A program made the translations under genes and the position numbers. DNA of 64,000 nt from [Flexibacter] sp. ATCC 35208 (GTDB lineage: Bacteria; Bacteroidota; Bacteroidia; Chitinophagales; Chitinophagaceae). The stretch spans positions 124,001 to 188,000 of the forward strand of contig NZ_MTKN01000004.1 in the NCBI RefSeq assembly GCF_001975825.1. The letters run 5' to 3'. The notes beneath the pieces were generated by a model. That model saw only the letters and a program-made list of their open reading frames with translations. It searched no databases and was not told where the DNA came from. This document shows positions 8,758 to 17,800 of the stretch, in pieces; position 1 is the stretch's first letter; every line of letters starts with the position of its first letter.

Positions 8758-8808
8758 TTTCTTTCCGTGGCCCACACAGTGGGGCACGCCGTTTAAAATA
8801 AAAATATC

Positions 8809-9072
8809 ATGGAAAATTTGATGGCTACACTCAAAGCCCAGATCATAGAGCAACTGAACCTGCAGGAAGTAAAACCGGAGGATATCGGCGACGATACCCC
8901 CCTGTTCAAAGACGGACTGGGACTGGATTCCATCGATGCACTGGAACTGATCGTTCTGCTACAGCAGCATTATCGTATTCGTATTGCCAACCCTGAGCAG
9001 GGACCTGAAATCTTTCATTCCGTACGCTCTATTGCCAATTTCATCACAGCACATCAGCAACAAAATCAATAG
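8809..9072 (+). CDS. acyl carrier protein 2
   Basis: An 87-residue acyl carrier protein with the phosphopantetheine Ser41 in LGLDSIDALEL and the hydrophobic VLLQQHY helix that follows. It differs clearly from ACP1 in the recognition helix, so the two carriers may serve different partners, for example polyene extension against resorcinol assembly. It lies between the half-ketosynthase (51-nt gap) and ketosynthase 3 (3-nt gap). The first ATG is used; a second Met at residue 5 is also possible. Confidence 0.92.
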   Translation: MENLMATLKAQIIEQLNLQEVKPEDIGDDTPLFKDGLGLDSIDALELIVLLQQHYRIRIANPEQGPEIFHSVRSIANFITAHQQQNQ

Positions 9073-9075
9073 ACC

Positions 9076-10284
9076 ATGGGCGGAAACGATGTTTGGGTAT
9101 TAGGTGGTGGCGTCATTTGCGGTATTGGTAACAACGTACCGGAGTGTATTGCGGCTTTCCGGCAAATGAAGCCGGGCATGACCACTATGCAATACCTGAC
9201 CTCTACACATCGCGACAGCTTTCCGGTAGTAGAAGTAAAGGCTGACAACGCTACGCTGGCAGCAAAGTCAGGTCTCCCTGCCCACATCAGTAGAACAGCA
9301 CTGCTCAGTGCCGTTGCTGTAAAGGAAGCATGGGAGAGCGCAAGGCTGGGCAATATCCGCGAATACCGGGTAGGTCTCGTCTCAGCCAATACCGTAGGGG
9401 GTATGGACAAAACGGAAGACTTCTTCGCCGAATACCTGCAGGATAATCAATCCGGCAGATTGCGCGATGTAGTCAACCACGAATGTGGCAGCATCACTGA
9501 ACTGGTAGCCGATATGCTGGGCATCCGCCATCATGTATCTACTATCAGTACAGCTTGTTCTTCCTCTGCAAATGCGATTATGTATGGCGCCAGATTGCTC
9601 AAAAACAACCTGGTCGACGTTGTGATTGCAGGAGGTACGGATGCCCTGACCCGCTTCACCCTCAATGGATTTAACACCCTCATGATCCTCGATCAGAAAG
9701 CCTGTCGTCCATTTGACGATACCCGCACTGGTCTGAACCTTGGAGAAGGCGCCGGCTACATCGTAATGGTCAGCGATGCCATTGCACAAAAGATGGACAT
9801 CCAGCCATGGTGTAAACTGACGGGTTATGCCAATGCCAATGATGCTTACCACCAAACGGCTTCTTCGCCTGATGGTATTGGTAACTACCTGGCTATGCAG
9901 CAAGCGATGGAAATGGCAGGCATCACTACTGAGGACATGAGTTATATCAACCTGCATGGTACAGGTACACTCAACAATGATCTGTCAGAAGGTACTGCCA
10001 TTCAGCGTTTATTTGGGAATGCCGTGCCTCCGGCCAGCAGCACCAAATCGTTCACCGGTCACACATTGGGTGCCAGTGGTGGTATAGAAGCTGTATTTGC
10101 TGCACTGGCAGTGAAAGAGGGTTATCTTTACCCCAATGCACAATTCAGCCATCAGATGAAGGAACTGAACTTTTCGCCGGTGACAAAATTTTCAGAAGGC
10201 AATGTGATCAACAATGTCATGTCAAACTCTTTTGGATTCGGCGGAAACTGTTCCAGCCTTGTCTTCTCGAAGGAAAATAGTTAG
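9076..10284 (+). CDS. beta-ketoacyl-ACP synthase (ketosynthase 3)
   Basis: A 402-residue ketosynthase with a full triad: Cys161 in STACSSSANA, His294 in NLHGTGT and His329 in SFTGHTLGASGG. The C-terminal SNSFGFGGNCSSLVFS motif is intact. It follows ACP2 by 3 nt and precedes a Cys-less ketosynthase-like protein by 5 nt. That neighbour arrangement is like KS/chain-length-factor pairs of type II polyketide systems and the ApeO/ApeC pair of aryl polyenes, so I infer that it works as the active half of such a dimer. Confidence 0.92.
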   Translation: MGGNDVWVLGGGVICGIGNNVPECIAAFRQMKPGMTTMQYLTSTHRDSFPVVEVKADNATLAAKSGLPAHISRTALLSAVAVKEAWESARLGNIREYRVGLVSANTVGGMDKTEDFFAEYLQDNQSGRLRDVVNHECGSITELVADMLGIRHHVSTISTACSSSANAIMYGARLLKNNLVDVVIAGGTDALTRFTLNGFNTLMILDQKACRPFDDTRTGLNLGEGAGYIVMVSDAIAQKMDIQPWCKLTGYANANDAYHQTASSPDGIGNYLAMQQAMEMAGITTEDMSYINLHGTGTLNNDLSEGTAIQRLFGNAVPPASSTKSFTGHTLGASGGIEAVFAALAVKEGYLYPNAQFSHQMKELNFSPVTKFSEGNVINNVMSNSFGFGGNCSSLVFSKENS

Positions 10285-10289
10285 GAACT

Positions 10290-11309
10290 ATGAACATTTA
10301 CATAAATGGAACGGGTTGTGTCTCGCCGCTGGAAACAGCGATAGAAGGGCGTTTGCCATCGGCCGCGCCTTTGTACGACAATATCCGTCTCAAAGCGGCA
10401 GAACCTGATTACAAGCAATGGATCGACATCAAGATGATCCGCAGGATGAGCCGTGTCATTAAAATGGGCGTAGCTGCAGCACAATTGAGTCTTCAGGAAG
10501 CTGGGATTTCCAAACCGGAAGGCATCATCACAGGCACTGCATATGGTTGCCTGGATGATACAGGTGTGTTCCTCACCAAAATGGTTAACCAGAACGAAGA
10601 AATGCTGACACCAACGGCATTCATACAGTCTACCCACAATACAGTGGCTGGACAGATAGCTCTTCTACTGGAATGCCATGCTTATAATAATACTTTTGTA
10701 CACAAGGGCTTTTCTTTCGAACATGCACTCATAGATAGTATCATGCAGCTGCGCGAAGGAAAGATATCCAACATACTGGCAGGGGCGATGGATGAGCTGA
10801 CGAATCACAGCTTTAATATCCTTTCCCGTTTCAATTTATTTAAACATGCGCATGCCGGAGAAGGCGCCGCCTGCTTTGTGCTCAGCACAAAGCAGGGGCC
10901 GAATGCCATTGCGAAACTGAAAGGAGTGTCTGTGTTGTATAAACCGGATTCTTTTGAAGAAGTGGCTGCTGATATCGTTGGTTTTCTTGCCGCACATAAT
11001 TGTAGTCAGGAAGATGTAGACCTGGTTATTACAGGTCGTAACGGTGACCCGGCAGGGGATGCGTGGTATGAGCATGTGGAGAATAAGTTATTTAGTGAGT
11101 TGCCTGTGGCGCATTTTAAACATCTGTGCGGAGAGTATCCTACTGCCAATGCATTCGGTACCTGGATGGCCAGCAGAATCATTGCCAGCCAGGAAGTTTC
11201 ACCTGCTGTATTATTCAAGGGAAATGCGCCATCATCGATAAAGAAGGTATTGTTGTACAATCATCATGATGCTACGCATCATTCGATGATCCTCTTATCA
11301 ATATGCTGA
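10290..11309 (+). CDS. ketosynthase-like chain-length-factor-type protein (catalytic residues lost)
   Basis: A 339-residue protein with the ketosynthase fold but without the catalytic triad. The segment that should hold the nucleophile reads NTFVHKGFSFEHAL, with no Cys, and the later His-Gly-Thr motif is absent. Conserved structural stretches such as the TPTAFIQSTHNTVAGQIAL region remain. This pattern is expected for a chain-length factor or ApeC-like partner that forms a heterodimer with an active ketosynthase, most likely ketosynthase 3 immediately upstream. The stop overlaps the NodB-type deacetylase start by 7 nt. Confidence 0.82.
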   Translation: MNIYINGTGCVSPLETAIEGRLPSAAPLYDNIRLKAAEPDYKQWIDIKMIRRMSRVIKMGVAAAQLSLQEAGISKPEGIITGTAYGCLDDTGVFLTKMVNQNEEMLTPTAFIQSTHNTVAGQIALLLECHAYNNTFVHKGFSFEHALIDSIMQLREGKISNILAGAMDELTNHSFNILSRFNLFKHAHAGEGAACFVLSTKQGPNAIAKLKGVSVLYKPDSFEEVAADIVGFLAAHNCSQEDVDLVITGRNGDPAGDAWYEHVENKLFSELPVAHFKHLCGEYPTANAFGTWMASRIIASQEVSPAVLFKGNAPSSIKKVLLYNHHDATHHSMILLSIC

Positions 11310-12064
11310 CACACCGGAATACAAATATCGTCCTGATTGCACTTATTGCACTGTTTCTATGGCTGTCATTGCCATGGTGGGCATTTGTATTGCTGTTTAT
11401 TCCTTATTCAGGCGCACTCGTATGGGGCGCCATGCAGATTCAGTCGGGCTTTTTTCTGAAAGCAGTATGTGCTGCAGAGACCTCAGAGAAAGTAGTGGCC
11501 CTGACATTTGACGATGGTCCACTCACTGAATTTACCCCACAGATACTCGATATTTTACACAAAGCACAGGCACCTGCTGCTTTCTTTTGCATTGGCAACA
11601 GGATAGCAGGACAGGAAGCTTTGCTGAATAGAATAGATGCAGAAGGACATGTGATCGGGAATCACAGCTTCTCCCATCACTTCTGGTTTGACCTGTTTCC
11701 TGCAAAGAAAATGCTGGCAGAATTACAACAGGTAGATTCCGCTATTGAACAGGTGACAGGCAAAAGGCCCCGCCTCTTCCGCCCACCCTATGGTGTGACA
11801 AATCCGAATGTACGCAGGGCTGTACAGAGAGGAAAATACACGGCCATTGGCTGGAATATCCGTTCGCTGGATACAGTGGCCAAACAGGCAGATGAACTGA
11901 TGAACAGGATTTTGTCTGGTTTGAAACCTGGTGCTGTCATTCTCATGCATGATTCAATCCCCCTCACAGTAGAAATACTGCCGGCATTGATCGCGCACAT
12001 CCGTGAACAGGGATATACTATTAAAAGAATTGATCAATTACTAAATATACCCGCATATGCGTAG
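11303..12064 (+). CDS. polysaccharide deacetylase, NodB-type
   Basis: A 253-residue membrane-anchored deacetylase of the carbohydrate esterase 4 family. Two hydrophobic stretches at about residues 8-45 would hold it in the inner membrane with the catalytic domain outside. The metal-dependent motifs are all visible: TFDDGP (Asp70, Asp71), HSFSH (His121, His125), RPPYG, and LMHDS near the C-terminus. Such enzymes remove N- or O-acetyl groups from sugars. Its place inside a pigment block, overlapping the ketosynthase-like gene by 7 nt and the LolA-like gene by 8 nt, suggests that it acts on a sugar-containing pigment conjugate or on an envelope polymer; this is inference. Confidence 0.87.
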   Translation: MLTHRNTNIVLIALIALFLWLSLPWWAFVLLFIPYSGALVWGAMQIQSGFFLKAVCAAETSEKVVALTFDDGPLTEFTPQILDILHKAQAPAAFFCIGNRIAGQEALLNRIDAEGHVIGNHSFSHHFWFDLFPAKKMLAELQQVDSAIEQVTGKRPRLFRPPYGVTNPNVRRAVQRGKYTAIGWNIRSLDTVAKQADELMNRILSGLKPGAVILMHDSIPLTVEILPALIAHIREQGYTIKRIDQLLNIPAYA

Positions 12065-12695
12065 ATGGATAATAGCATTGATAATGATGTGTGGTGTGGT
12101 GCAGGCAAATGCCCAACAGCATCAGGGATATAAACCGGTAGCAGACATAGCTGGTTTCAAGCAGCAGTTTGCCACAGCCTCCCGTCAGACGCAGTCTATA
12201 CAATGTGATTTCGTGCAGGAAAAGAACCTGAGCATGTTGGCAGACAAGATCACTTCCAAAGGTAAGTTCTGGTTCAAGAAAGAAAATAAGGTAAGAATGG
12301 AGTATACCACTCCATCGTACTACCTGCTGGTGATGAATGGCAAAGACATCAAAACTAAAGATGGTCAGAAAGAAAGTCATGTATCTACAAAGGGCAACAA
12401 ACTGTTCGAGCAGATCAACAAGATCACTGTGGATTGTGTACAGGGGAATGTAGTGGACAATGCAGATTTTAAAACCACCATCCTTGAAAGCACCGCTGGT
12501 TACCTGCTGGAAATGACACCAGTGAACAAACAGCTGGCACAGTACTTCAAGACGATCGTACTGCTGGTAGACAAGAAAGATCTGACTGTGAATAAGATTG
12601 AGATGTACGAAGCCGGTGGAGACAATACCACCATCAGCTTTCTGCACAAACAACTGAATGTAAATATACCGGATGCGACTTTTGCTGCTAAATAG
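12057..12695 (+). CDS. LolA-like outer membrane lipoprotein carrier protein
   Basis: A 212-residue periplasmic protein with a signal peptide that ends near VQANAQ. The mature domain has the LolA/LolB half-barrel pattern: a start with IQCDFVQEKNLSML, a GKFWFKKENKVRMEYTTP strand pair, and a C-terminal amphipathic strand around VNKIEMYEAGGDNTTI. LolA carries acylated molecules across the periplasm. LolA-like proteins are regular members of aryl-polyene and flexirubin loci, where the cargo is presumably the pigment lipid rather than lipoproteins. It overlaps the deacetylase by 8 nt and the lipoprotein gene downstream by 23 nt. Confidence 0.87.
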   Translation: MRRWIIALIMMCGVVQANAQQHQGYKPVADIAGFKQQFATASRQTQSIQCDFVQEKNLSMLADKITSKGKFWFKKENKVRMEYTTPSYYLLVMNGKDIKTKDGQKESHVSTKGNKLFEQINKITVDCVQGNVVDNADFKTTILESTAGYLLEMTPVNKQLAQYFKTIVLLVDKKDLTVNKIEMYEAGGDNTTISFLHKQLNVNIPDATFAAK

Positions 12696-13293
12696 TCTGT
12701 TGCTACTATGCATACTGACCAGCTGTACCAATGTATACAAAGACCTGCGACAGACAACGGGCGATCCTGCCTGCATTACGCAGTTCAGACCACAGTTTGA
12801 CAATACATTGTACAGCACACAGGTAGATGTGATGAAACATCACCTGAGTGGTTTACTGTTTTTCAAGCAAATGCCGGATAGCAGTCAGCGGGTGGTGTTT
12901 GCAAATGAGATGGGCTTTAAATTCTTCGACTTTGAGTTTACAAAAGACGGACAGTTCATCAAGCATTACATGATGGAAAAGATGGATAAGAAGGCGGTCG
13001 TGAAGACGTTGAGAGGGGATTTTGAGCTGGTATTATTACATCCTGATTTACGGCAGGCAACAGTTAAGAAGGATGATAAGTTTCGCTATGTAGTCGTGCC
13101 TACAGCAAAAGGGAACAACTATTATATCACCGACACTACCTGTACAAAGCTGGAAAGGGTTGAAAAATCATCTTCCCGCAAACCGGTAGTAAAAGCCTGG
13201 CTCACGGATTATAAAAATGGTGTGCCGGATACAATCCTGATCAGACATCAGGGATTCAAATTTAATATTTCACTACAACGCGTACAGAAATAA
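12673..13293 (+). CDS. predicted lipoprotein of unknown function
   Basis: A 206-residue protein with a lipoprotein signal peptide: a leucine-rich core followed by the lipobox LTSC, so Cys18 would be lipidated. I do not recognise the mature domain. It contains the recurring short strands expected of a beta-rich periplasmic protein. The start overlaps the LolA-like gene by 23 nt, which strongly suggests coupled expression. The pair looks like a carrier plus acceptor, in the manner of LolA and LolB, but no LolB signature was found. Its stop abuts the dehydratase-like gene with a 1-nt overlap. Confidence 0.75.
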   Translation: MRLLLLNSLLLLCILTSCTNVYKDLRQTTGDPACITQFRPQFDNTLYSTQVDVMKHHLSGLLFFKQMPDSSQRVVFANEMGFKFFDFEFTKDGQFIKHYMMEKMDKKAVVKTLRGDFELVLLHPDLRQATVKKDDKFRYVVVPTAKGNNYYITDTTCTKLERVEKSSSRKPVVKAWLTDYKNGVPDTILIRHQGFKFNISLQRVQK

Positions 13294-13664
13294 TGTTAGC
13301 AGGAAAATTATATACACTGGAACAGACATTACAGGAGGCAGCAGACAGCGCCACTTATCGTATCGTGCTGAATGCGCAGCATCCTGTATTTGAAGGCCAT
13401 TTCCCCGGGCGCCCTGTGGTACCTGGTGTAACGATGATTCAAACCATCCAGGAACTACTGGAAGGCAAGTTACAGCAGAAGGTGGTGCTGAAAAAAGCCA
13501 GCCAGATGAAGTTCCTGAACATGATCGATCCAAATGCAAACCCGCAGGTGGACGTGACTATTCAGCACAAGGAACAGGAAGGAGAAATCAAAGTGACAGC
13601 CTCGCTGAAGTTTGATGTGCTCACATTTATGAAATTTCAGGGATCATTCGTAACCGCTTCATGA
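13293..13664 (+). CDS. hotdog-fold 3-hydroxyacyl-ACP dehydratase-like protein (ApeI/FabZ-type, acidic residue replaced)
   Basis: A 123-residue hotdog protein with the FabZ loop FEGHFPGRPVVPG, including the catalytic His36. At the position of the helix Glu of FabZ (or Asp in ApeI) it has Gln50 (VTMIQTIQELL). Thus it carries the His but not the acid, exactly the reverse of the hotdog protein at 3104. In FabZ dimers the active site uses His from one subunit and Glu from the other, so the two proteins could build a functional mixed site, as suggested by the known ApeI:ApeP complex. It overlaps the lipoprotein gene by 1 nt and the glycosyltransferase gene by 4 nt. Confidence 0.8.
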   Translation: MLAGKLYTLEQTLQEAADSATYRIVLNAQHPVFEGHFPGRPVVPGVTMIQTIQELLEGKLQQKVVLKKASQMKFLNMIDPNANPQVDVTIQHKEQEGEIKVTASLKFDVLTFMKFQGSFVTAS

Positions 13665-14866
13665 CGGAACAGCCAATATACAACGATCAGTTTTCGGCAC
13701 GCAAAGTAGCCGTATTGATTCCTACCTACAACAATGCCGGCACACTCAAAGCTGTGCTACAGGATGTATTATCCTATACTCACCACGTGATTGTTGTGAA
13801 CGATGGCAGCACGGATAGTACTACTGCTATCCTGGATGAGTTTCCGCACCTTCAACGGGTGGAGTACACGCCTAACAAAGGAAAAGGTATTGCCCTGCGC
13901 AGAGGCTTTAAGTACGCCATGCAGCAGGGGTATGATTATGTGATCACTATGGATGCTGATGGGCAGCACTTTGCTTCAGACCTGCCGGTGATGTTGGACA
14001 TGGTGAGCACGCATCCTAAGTCCATCGTGATTGGTGCACGTAATTTGCAACAGGAAAACATGCCCGGCAAAAATACATTTGCCAACAAGTTTTCCAACTT
14101 CTGGTTCTATGTGGAAACAGGGTTGAAAATGCCGGACACACAATCCGGTTATCGCCTGTATCCAATATATGCCATGAAGGGCATGCACTTCTGGTGTACA
14201 AAATATGAATTTGAAATAGAAGTAATGGTGCGCAGTGCCTGGAAGGGTATAGGCATCGATTCAGCGCCTGTAAAGGTATATTATCCGCCAGCAGAAGAGC
14301 GGGTTTCTCACTTCCGCCCGCTGCGTGATTTTTCCCGTATCAGTGTATTGAACACGGTATTGGTGCTGATCACTTTTCTGTATATCAAGCCACGTGACTT
14401 TATCCGCTACCTCTTCAAAAAGGAGAGCTGGAAGAGTATCTGGAATGATCATATTCTGAACAGGAATGAATCCAATGCGAAGAAGGCAGCAGCCATCGCG
14501 TTGGGGGTGTTCCTGGGTATCGTACCCATCTGGGGTTTTCAGCTACTGAGCGCTTACCTGCTGGCAGCGAGATTAAAACTCAACAAGGCTTTGGTACTGA
14601 TAGCATGTAATATCAGCGTACCGCCCATGATCCCTTTTATCATCTTTGTCAGCTTTGCAACAGGTAAGTTCTGGATGAAAAATGGCAGTATGACCATCAA
14701 CTTTAGCAAGCAACTGAGCTTTGAAACGGTGAAGCTGAACTTTGAACAATATCTCTATGGTAGTATTACGCTTTCGATCGTGGCCGGCTTGCTGGCAGGA
14801 TTGATAGTGTATGCATTACTTTCTATATTCAGGAACGATCCTGTAAAACAAGACCAGCCAATTTAG
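13661..14866 (+). CDS. family 2 glycosyltransferase with C-terminal DUF2062 membrane domain
   Basis: A 401-residue fusion. Residues 10-230 form a GT-A glycosyltransferase of the dolichol-phosphate-mannose-synthase type, with VAVLIPTYNN, VVNDGSTDST and the metal-binding MDADGQHF motif. Residues 265-395 form a DUF2062 domain with GVFLGIVPIWGFQ and several hydrophobic segments, which would anchor the enzyme to the inner membrane. It probably moves a sugar onto a lipid or onto the pigment. Similar GT2-DUF2062 proteins are found in flexirubin-type loci. The ATGA overlap with the dehydratase-like gene upstream supports one operon; the fusion gene follows 15 nt later. Confidence 0.86.
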   Translation: MTEQPIYNDQFSARKVAVLIPTYNNAGTLKAVLQDVLSYTHHVIVVNDGSTDSTTAILDEFPHLQRVEYTPNKGKGIALRRGFKYAMQQGYDYVITMDADGQHFASDLPVMLDMVSTHPKSIVIGARNLQQENMPGKNTFANKFSNFWFYVETGLKMPDTQSGYRLYPIYAMKGMHFWCTKYEFEIEVMVRSAWKGIGIDSAPVKVYYPPAEERVSHFRPLRDFSRISVLNTVLVLITFLYIKPRDFIRYLFKKESWKSIWNDHILNRNESNAKKAAAIALGVFLGIVPIWGFQLLSAYLLAARLKLNKALVLIACNISVPPMIPFIIFVSFATGKFWMKNGSMTINFSKQLSFETVKLNFEQYLYGSITLSIVAGLLAGLIVYALLSIFRNDPVKQDQPI

Positions 14867-14881
14867 TTAAGCATTATCAGT

Positions 14882-17800
14882 ATGGGCAAATTATTCGTAG
14901 GCATATACAATTTCTTTGATCGTCACAAAGCATGGTGCTGGGCCTGTATGCTATTCAGTTTTGTACTGGTAGGCGTAGGGGCATGGCAGATCCGGCTGGA
15001 AGAGGATATTACCCGTATTCTGCCCCAGGATAAAACCCTCGATAAGCTACAGCAGGTGTTCAATGATTCACACTTTGCTGATAAGCTGGTCATCACTATT
15101 TCACAAAAAGACAGTACTGCTGCTGCACAACCTGATAGTCTTACTGCATTTGCCGGTGAACTTGCCGATAGTGCAAAAATACACCTGGCTCCCTGGATGA
15201 ACCAGATCCAGGCACAGGTACAGGATAGTACCGTGCTGGATATGATGCAGGTAATGCAGGATCATCTGCCTGTATTCCTGGAAGAACAGGATTATGCACG
15301 TATCGATTCACTCATCACACCTGAGCGATTACAGCAATCATTGCAAAGCAATTATAACACCCTGATCTCACCGGCAGGACTGGTGGTGAAAAAAGTGATC
15401 GGCGTGGATCCTACCGGCATGTCCTGGCTGGGTATCAAGAAATTACAACACTTACAATACGACGACCATTTTGAGCTGTATGATGGTTACATCATGACGA
15501 AAGACCATCAGCACATCTTAATGTTTATCACTCCCAGGTATCCTCCCAGTGCAACGGGAAAGAACACTGTTTTCTTAGATGAACTACAGGCGCAGATCGA
15601 TTCATTGCAGGGATATCATTCATTTACGACCGCTTCTTATTTTGGAGGAACGGCTGTATCAGCAGGTAATGCGATACAGTTGAAAAAGGACCTGGTGCTT
15701 ACACTGAGCATTACCATTGTTGTATTTGTGATACTGATTCCACTGTATTTCCGTAAGAAGAGAGCAGCGGTATTACTGATGCTGCCGGTAGTATTCGGTG
15801 GCTTATTTTCACTGGCCTGCATCTGGCTGGTACAGGGTAGCATCTCTGGTATTGCATTGGGTGTAGGTGCGGTGGTATTGGGGATTGCGATCAACTACTC
15901 CCTGCATGTATTTAACCATTACCGACATTTCCCCGATATCCGTGAGGTGATCAATGACCTTGCGACACCGATGACGATCGGTAGCTTTACAACGATCGGT
16001 GGTTTCTTTTGTTTACAGTTCATAGCATCTCCTATTTTGCAGGATGTGGGCATCTTTGCTGCATTCAGTCTGATAGGGGCTGCATTATTCTCCCTTATTT
16101 TCTTACCGCATCTGATTGTATTAGGGAAGAGAGAAGAAGTAGCTCATCATGACACCTGGTTAGATAAGATCTCTACTTATAAACCGGAGAAAAATAAATG
16201 GCTGGTAGGTGCTATTCTTGTGTTGACGGTGATCTTCTTCTTTACTATGAAGAATGTAGCTTTTGAAAGCGATATGATGCGTATGAACTTTATGCGTCCT
16301 GAGCTGAAAGAAGCAGAAGCTACCCTCAATAAGGTCAATGCTTACACTGCGCAATCCGTATACCTGATCACCGAAGGTCCCGACCTGGAAACCGCCTTGC
16401 AACGCAGCGAAGCATTGCTGCCAAAGGTGGATCAGTTACAACAACAGGGTGTTGTGAAAAAGTATACTGGTGTGAATGTATTGTTACTTTCGAATCAGGA
16501 ACAACAACGTCGTATCCAAAGATGGAACGCATACTGGACACCTGAGAAGAAACAACAGGTCATTGCGTATCTGCAACAGCATGGTCCTGCTGTAGGTTTT
16601 AAACCCGCTGCCTTCGAACCATTTGCACACTGGCTCACCCAGCACTTCGAACATATACCGGATGCGACCTTACAGAATCTGCGTACAGGGTCATTAGGCG
16701 ATTTTATCACAGAAAAGCATGGCGAAATATCGCTCGTAACGCTGCTGAAAGTAGATCCTGCACAGAAAAAGACAGTCTACGAAAAGTTGGAACACGATCC
16801 CAATACCACCATTCTCGACAAGCAATATGTAACGAACCGTTTAGTGGTCGTATTACAAAATGAATTCAGCAGCATTGCCTGGATGACTTCATTGCTGGTA
16901 TTCTTTGCATTGTTACTCTCATACGGTCGTATAGAACTCACCATCATCACCTTTATCCCCATGGCCATCAGCTGGGTGTGGATATTGGGTATCATGGGGC
17001 TGTTTGGTATCCGTTTCAATATTGTGAATATTATTCTCAGTACATTCATCTTTGGTCTGGGTGACGATTACAGCATCTTTACCATGGATGGGTTATTGCA
17101 ACGATACAAGACAGGGAAAGAAGAGAATCTGTCTTCATTCCGTTCTTCCATTTTCCTGTCAGCGATCACTACTATCATAGGTCTGGGGGTGATGATCTTT
17201 GCAAAACACCCTTCCCTGAAGTCGCTGGCATTGATCTCTATCATTGGTATCACCTCTGTAGTGTTGGTATCACAGGTATTGATTCCGTTCCTGTTCAACT
17301 GGCTCATTACCAACAGGGTCAATAAAGGCAGGGCGCCGTGGACACTGCATGGCTGGCTGAAGTCAGTATTTTCTTTCACTTATTTTGTATTCGGTTGTCT
17401 GCTTATGACGGTGATAGGATGGTTCCTGCTCCGTGTCAATCCATTCAATAGAAAAGTTGGTAAGCAATTATATCATCGCGTATTATCAAAATACACATGG
17501 TCTGTGATATACATCATGGGCAATGTAAAAAAGAAGATCATCAATCCTTTGGGTGAAAAGCTGGATAAGCCAGCTGTCATCATCAGTAATCATACGTCAT
17601 TCCTCGATATCCTGGTGTCTACTATGCTGCATCCGAATGTGGTGCTGCTCACCAGTAAGTGGGTATGGAACTCACCTGTATTTGGTGCAGTGGTGAGAAT
17701 GGCTGATTACTACCCGGTGGCAGATGGTGCAGAAGGTAGTATTGAGAAACTGAAAGAACAGGTAGACAATGGCTACTCTATAGTAGTATATCCTGAAGGT

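Noticed and set aside
545..11309. Repeated ketosynthase sequences as a possible recent tandem duplication
   Set aside because: The copies differ in length and motif detail and are separated by other genes, so they are old paralogs with distinct roles.
12021..12818. 265-residue open frame antisense to the LolA-like and lipoprotein genes
   Set aside because: Both forward genes have signal peptides and tight operon overlaps; the reverse frame has no ribosome binding site or known motif.
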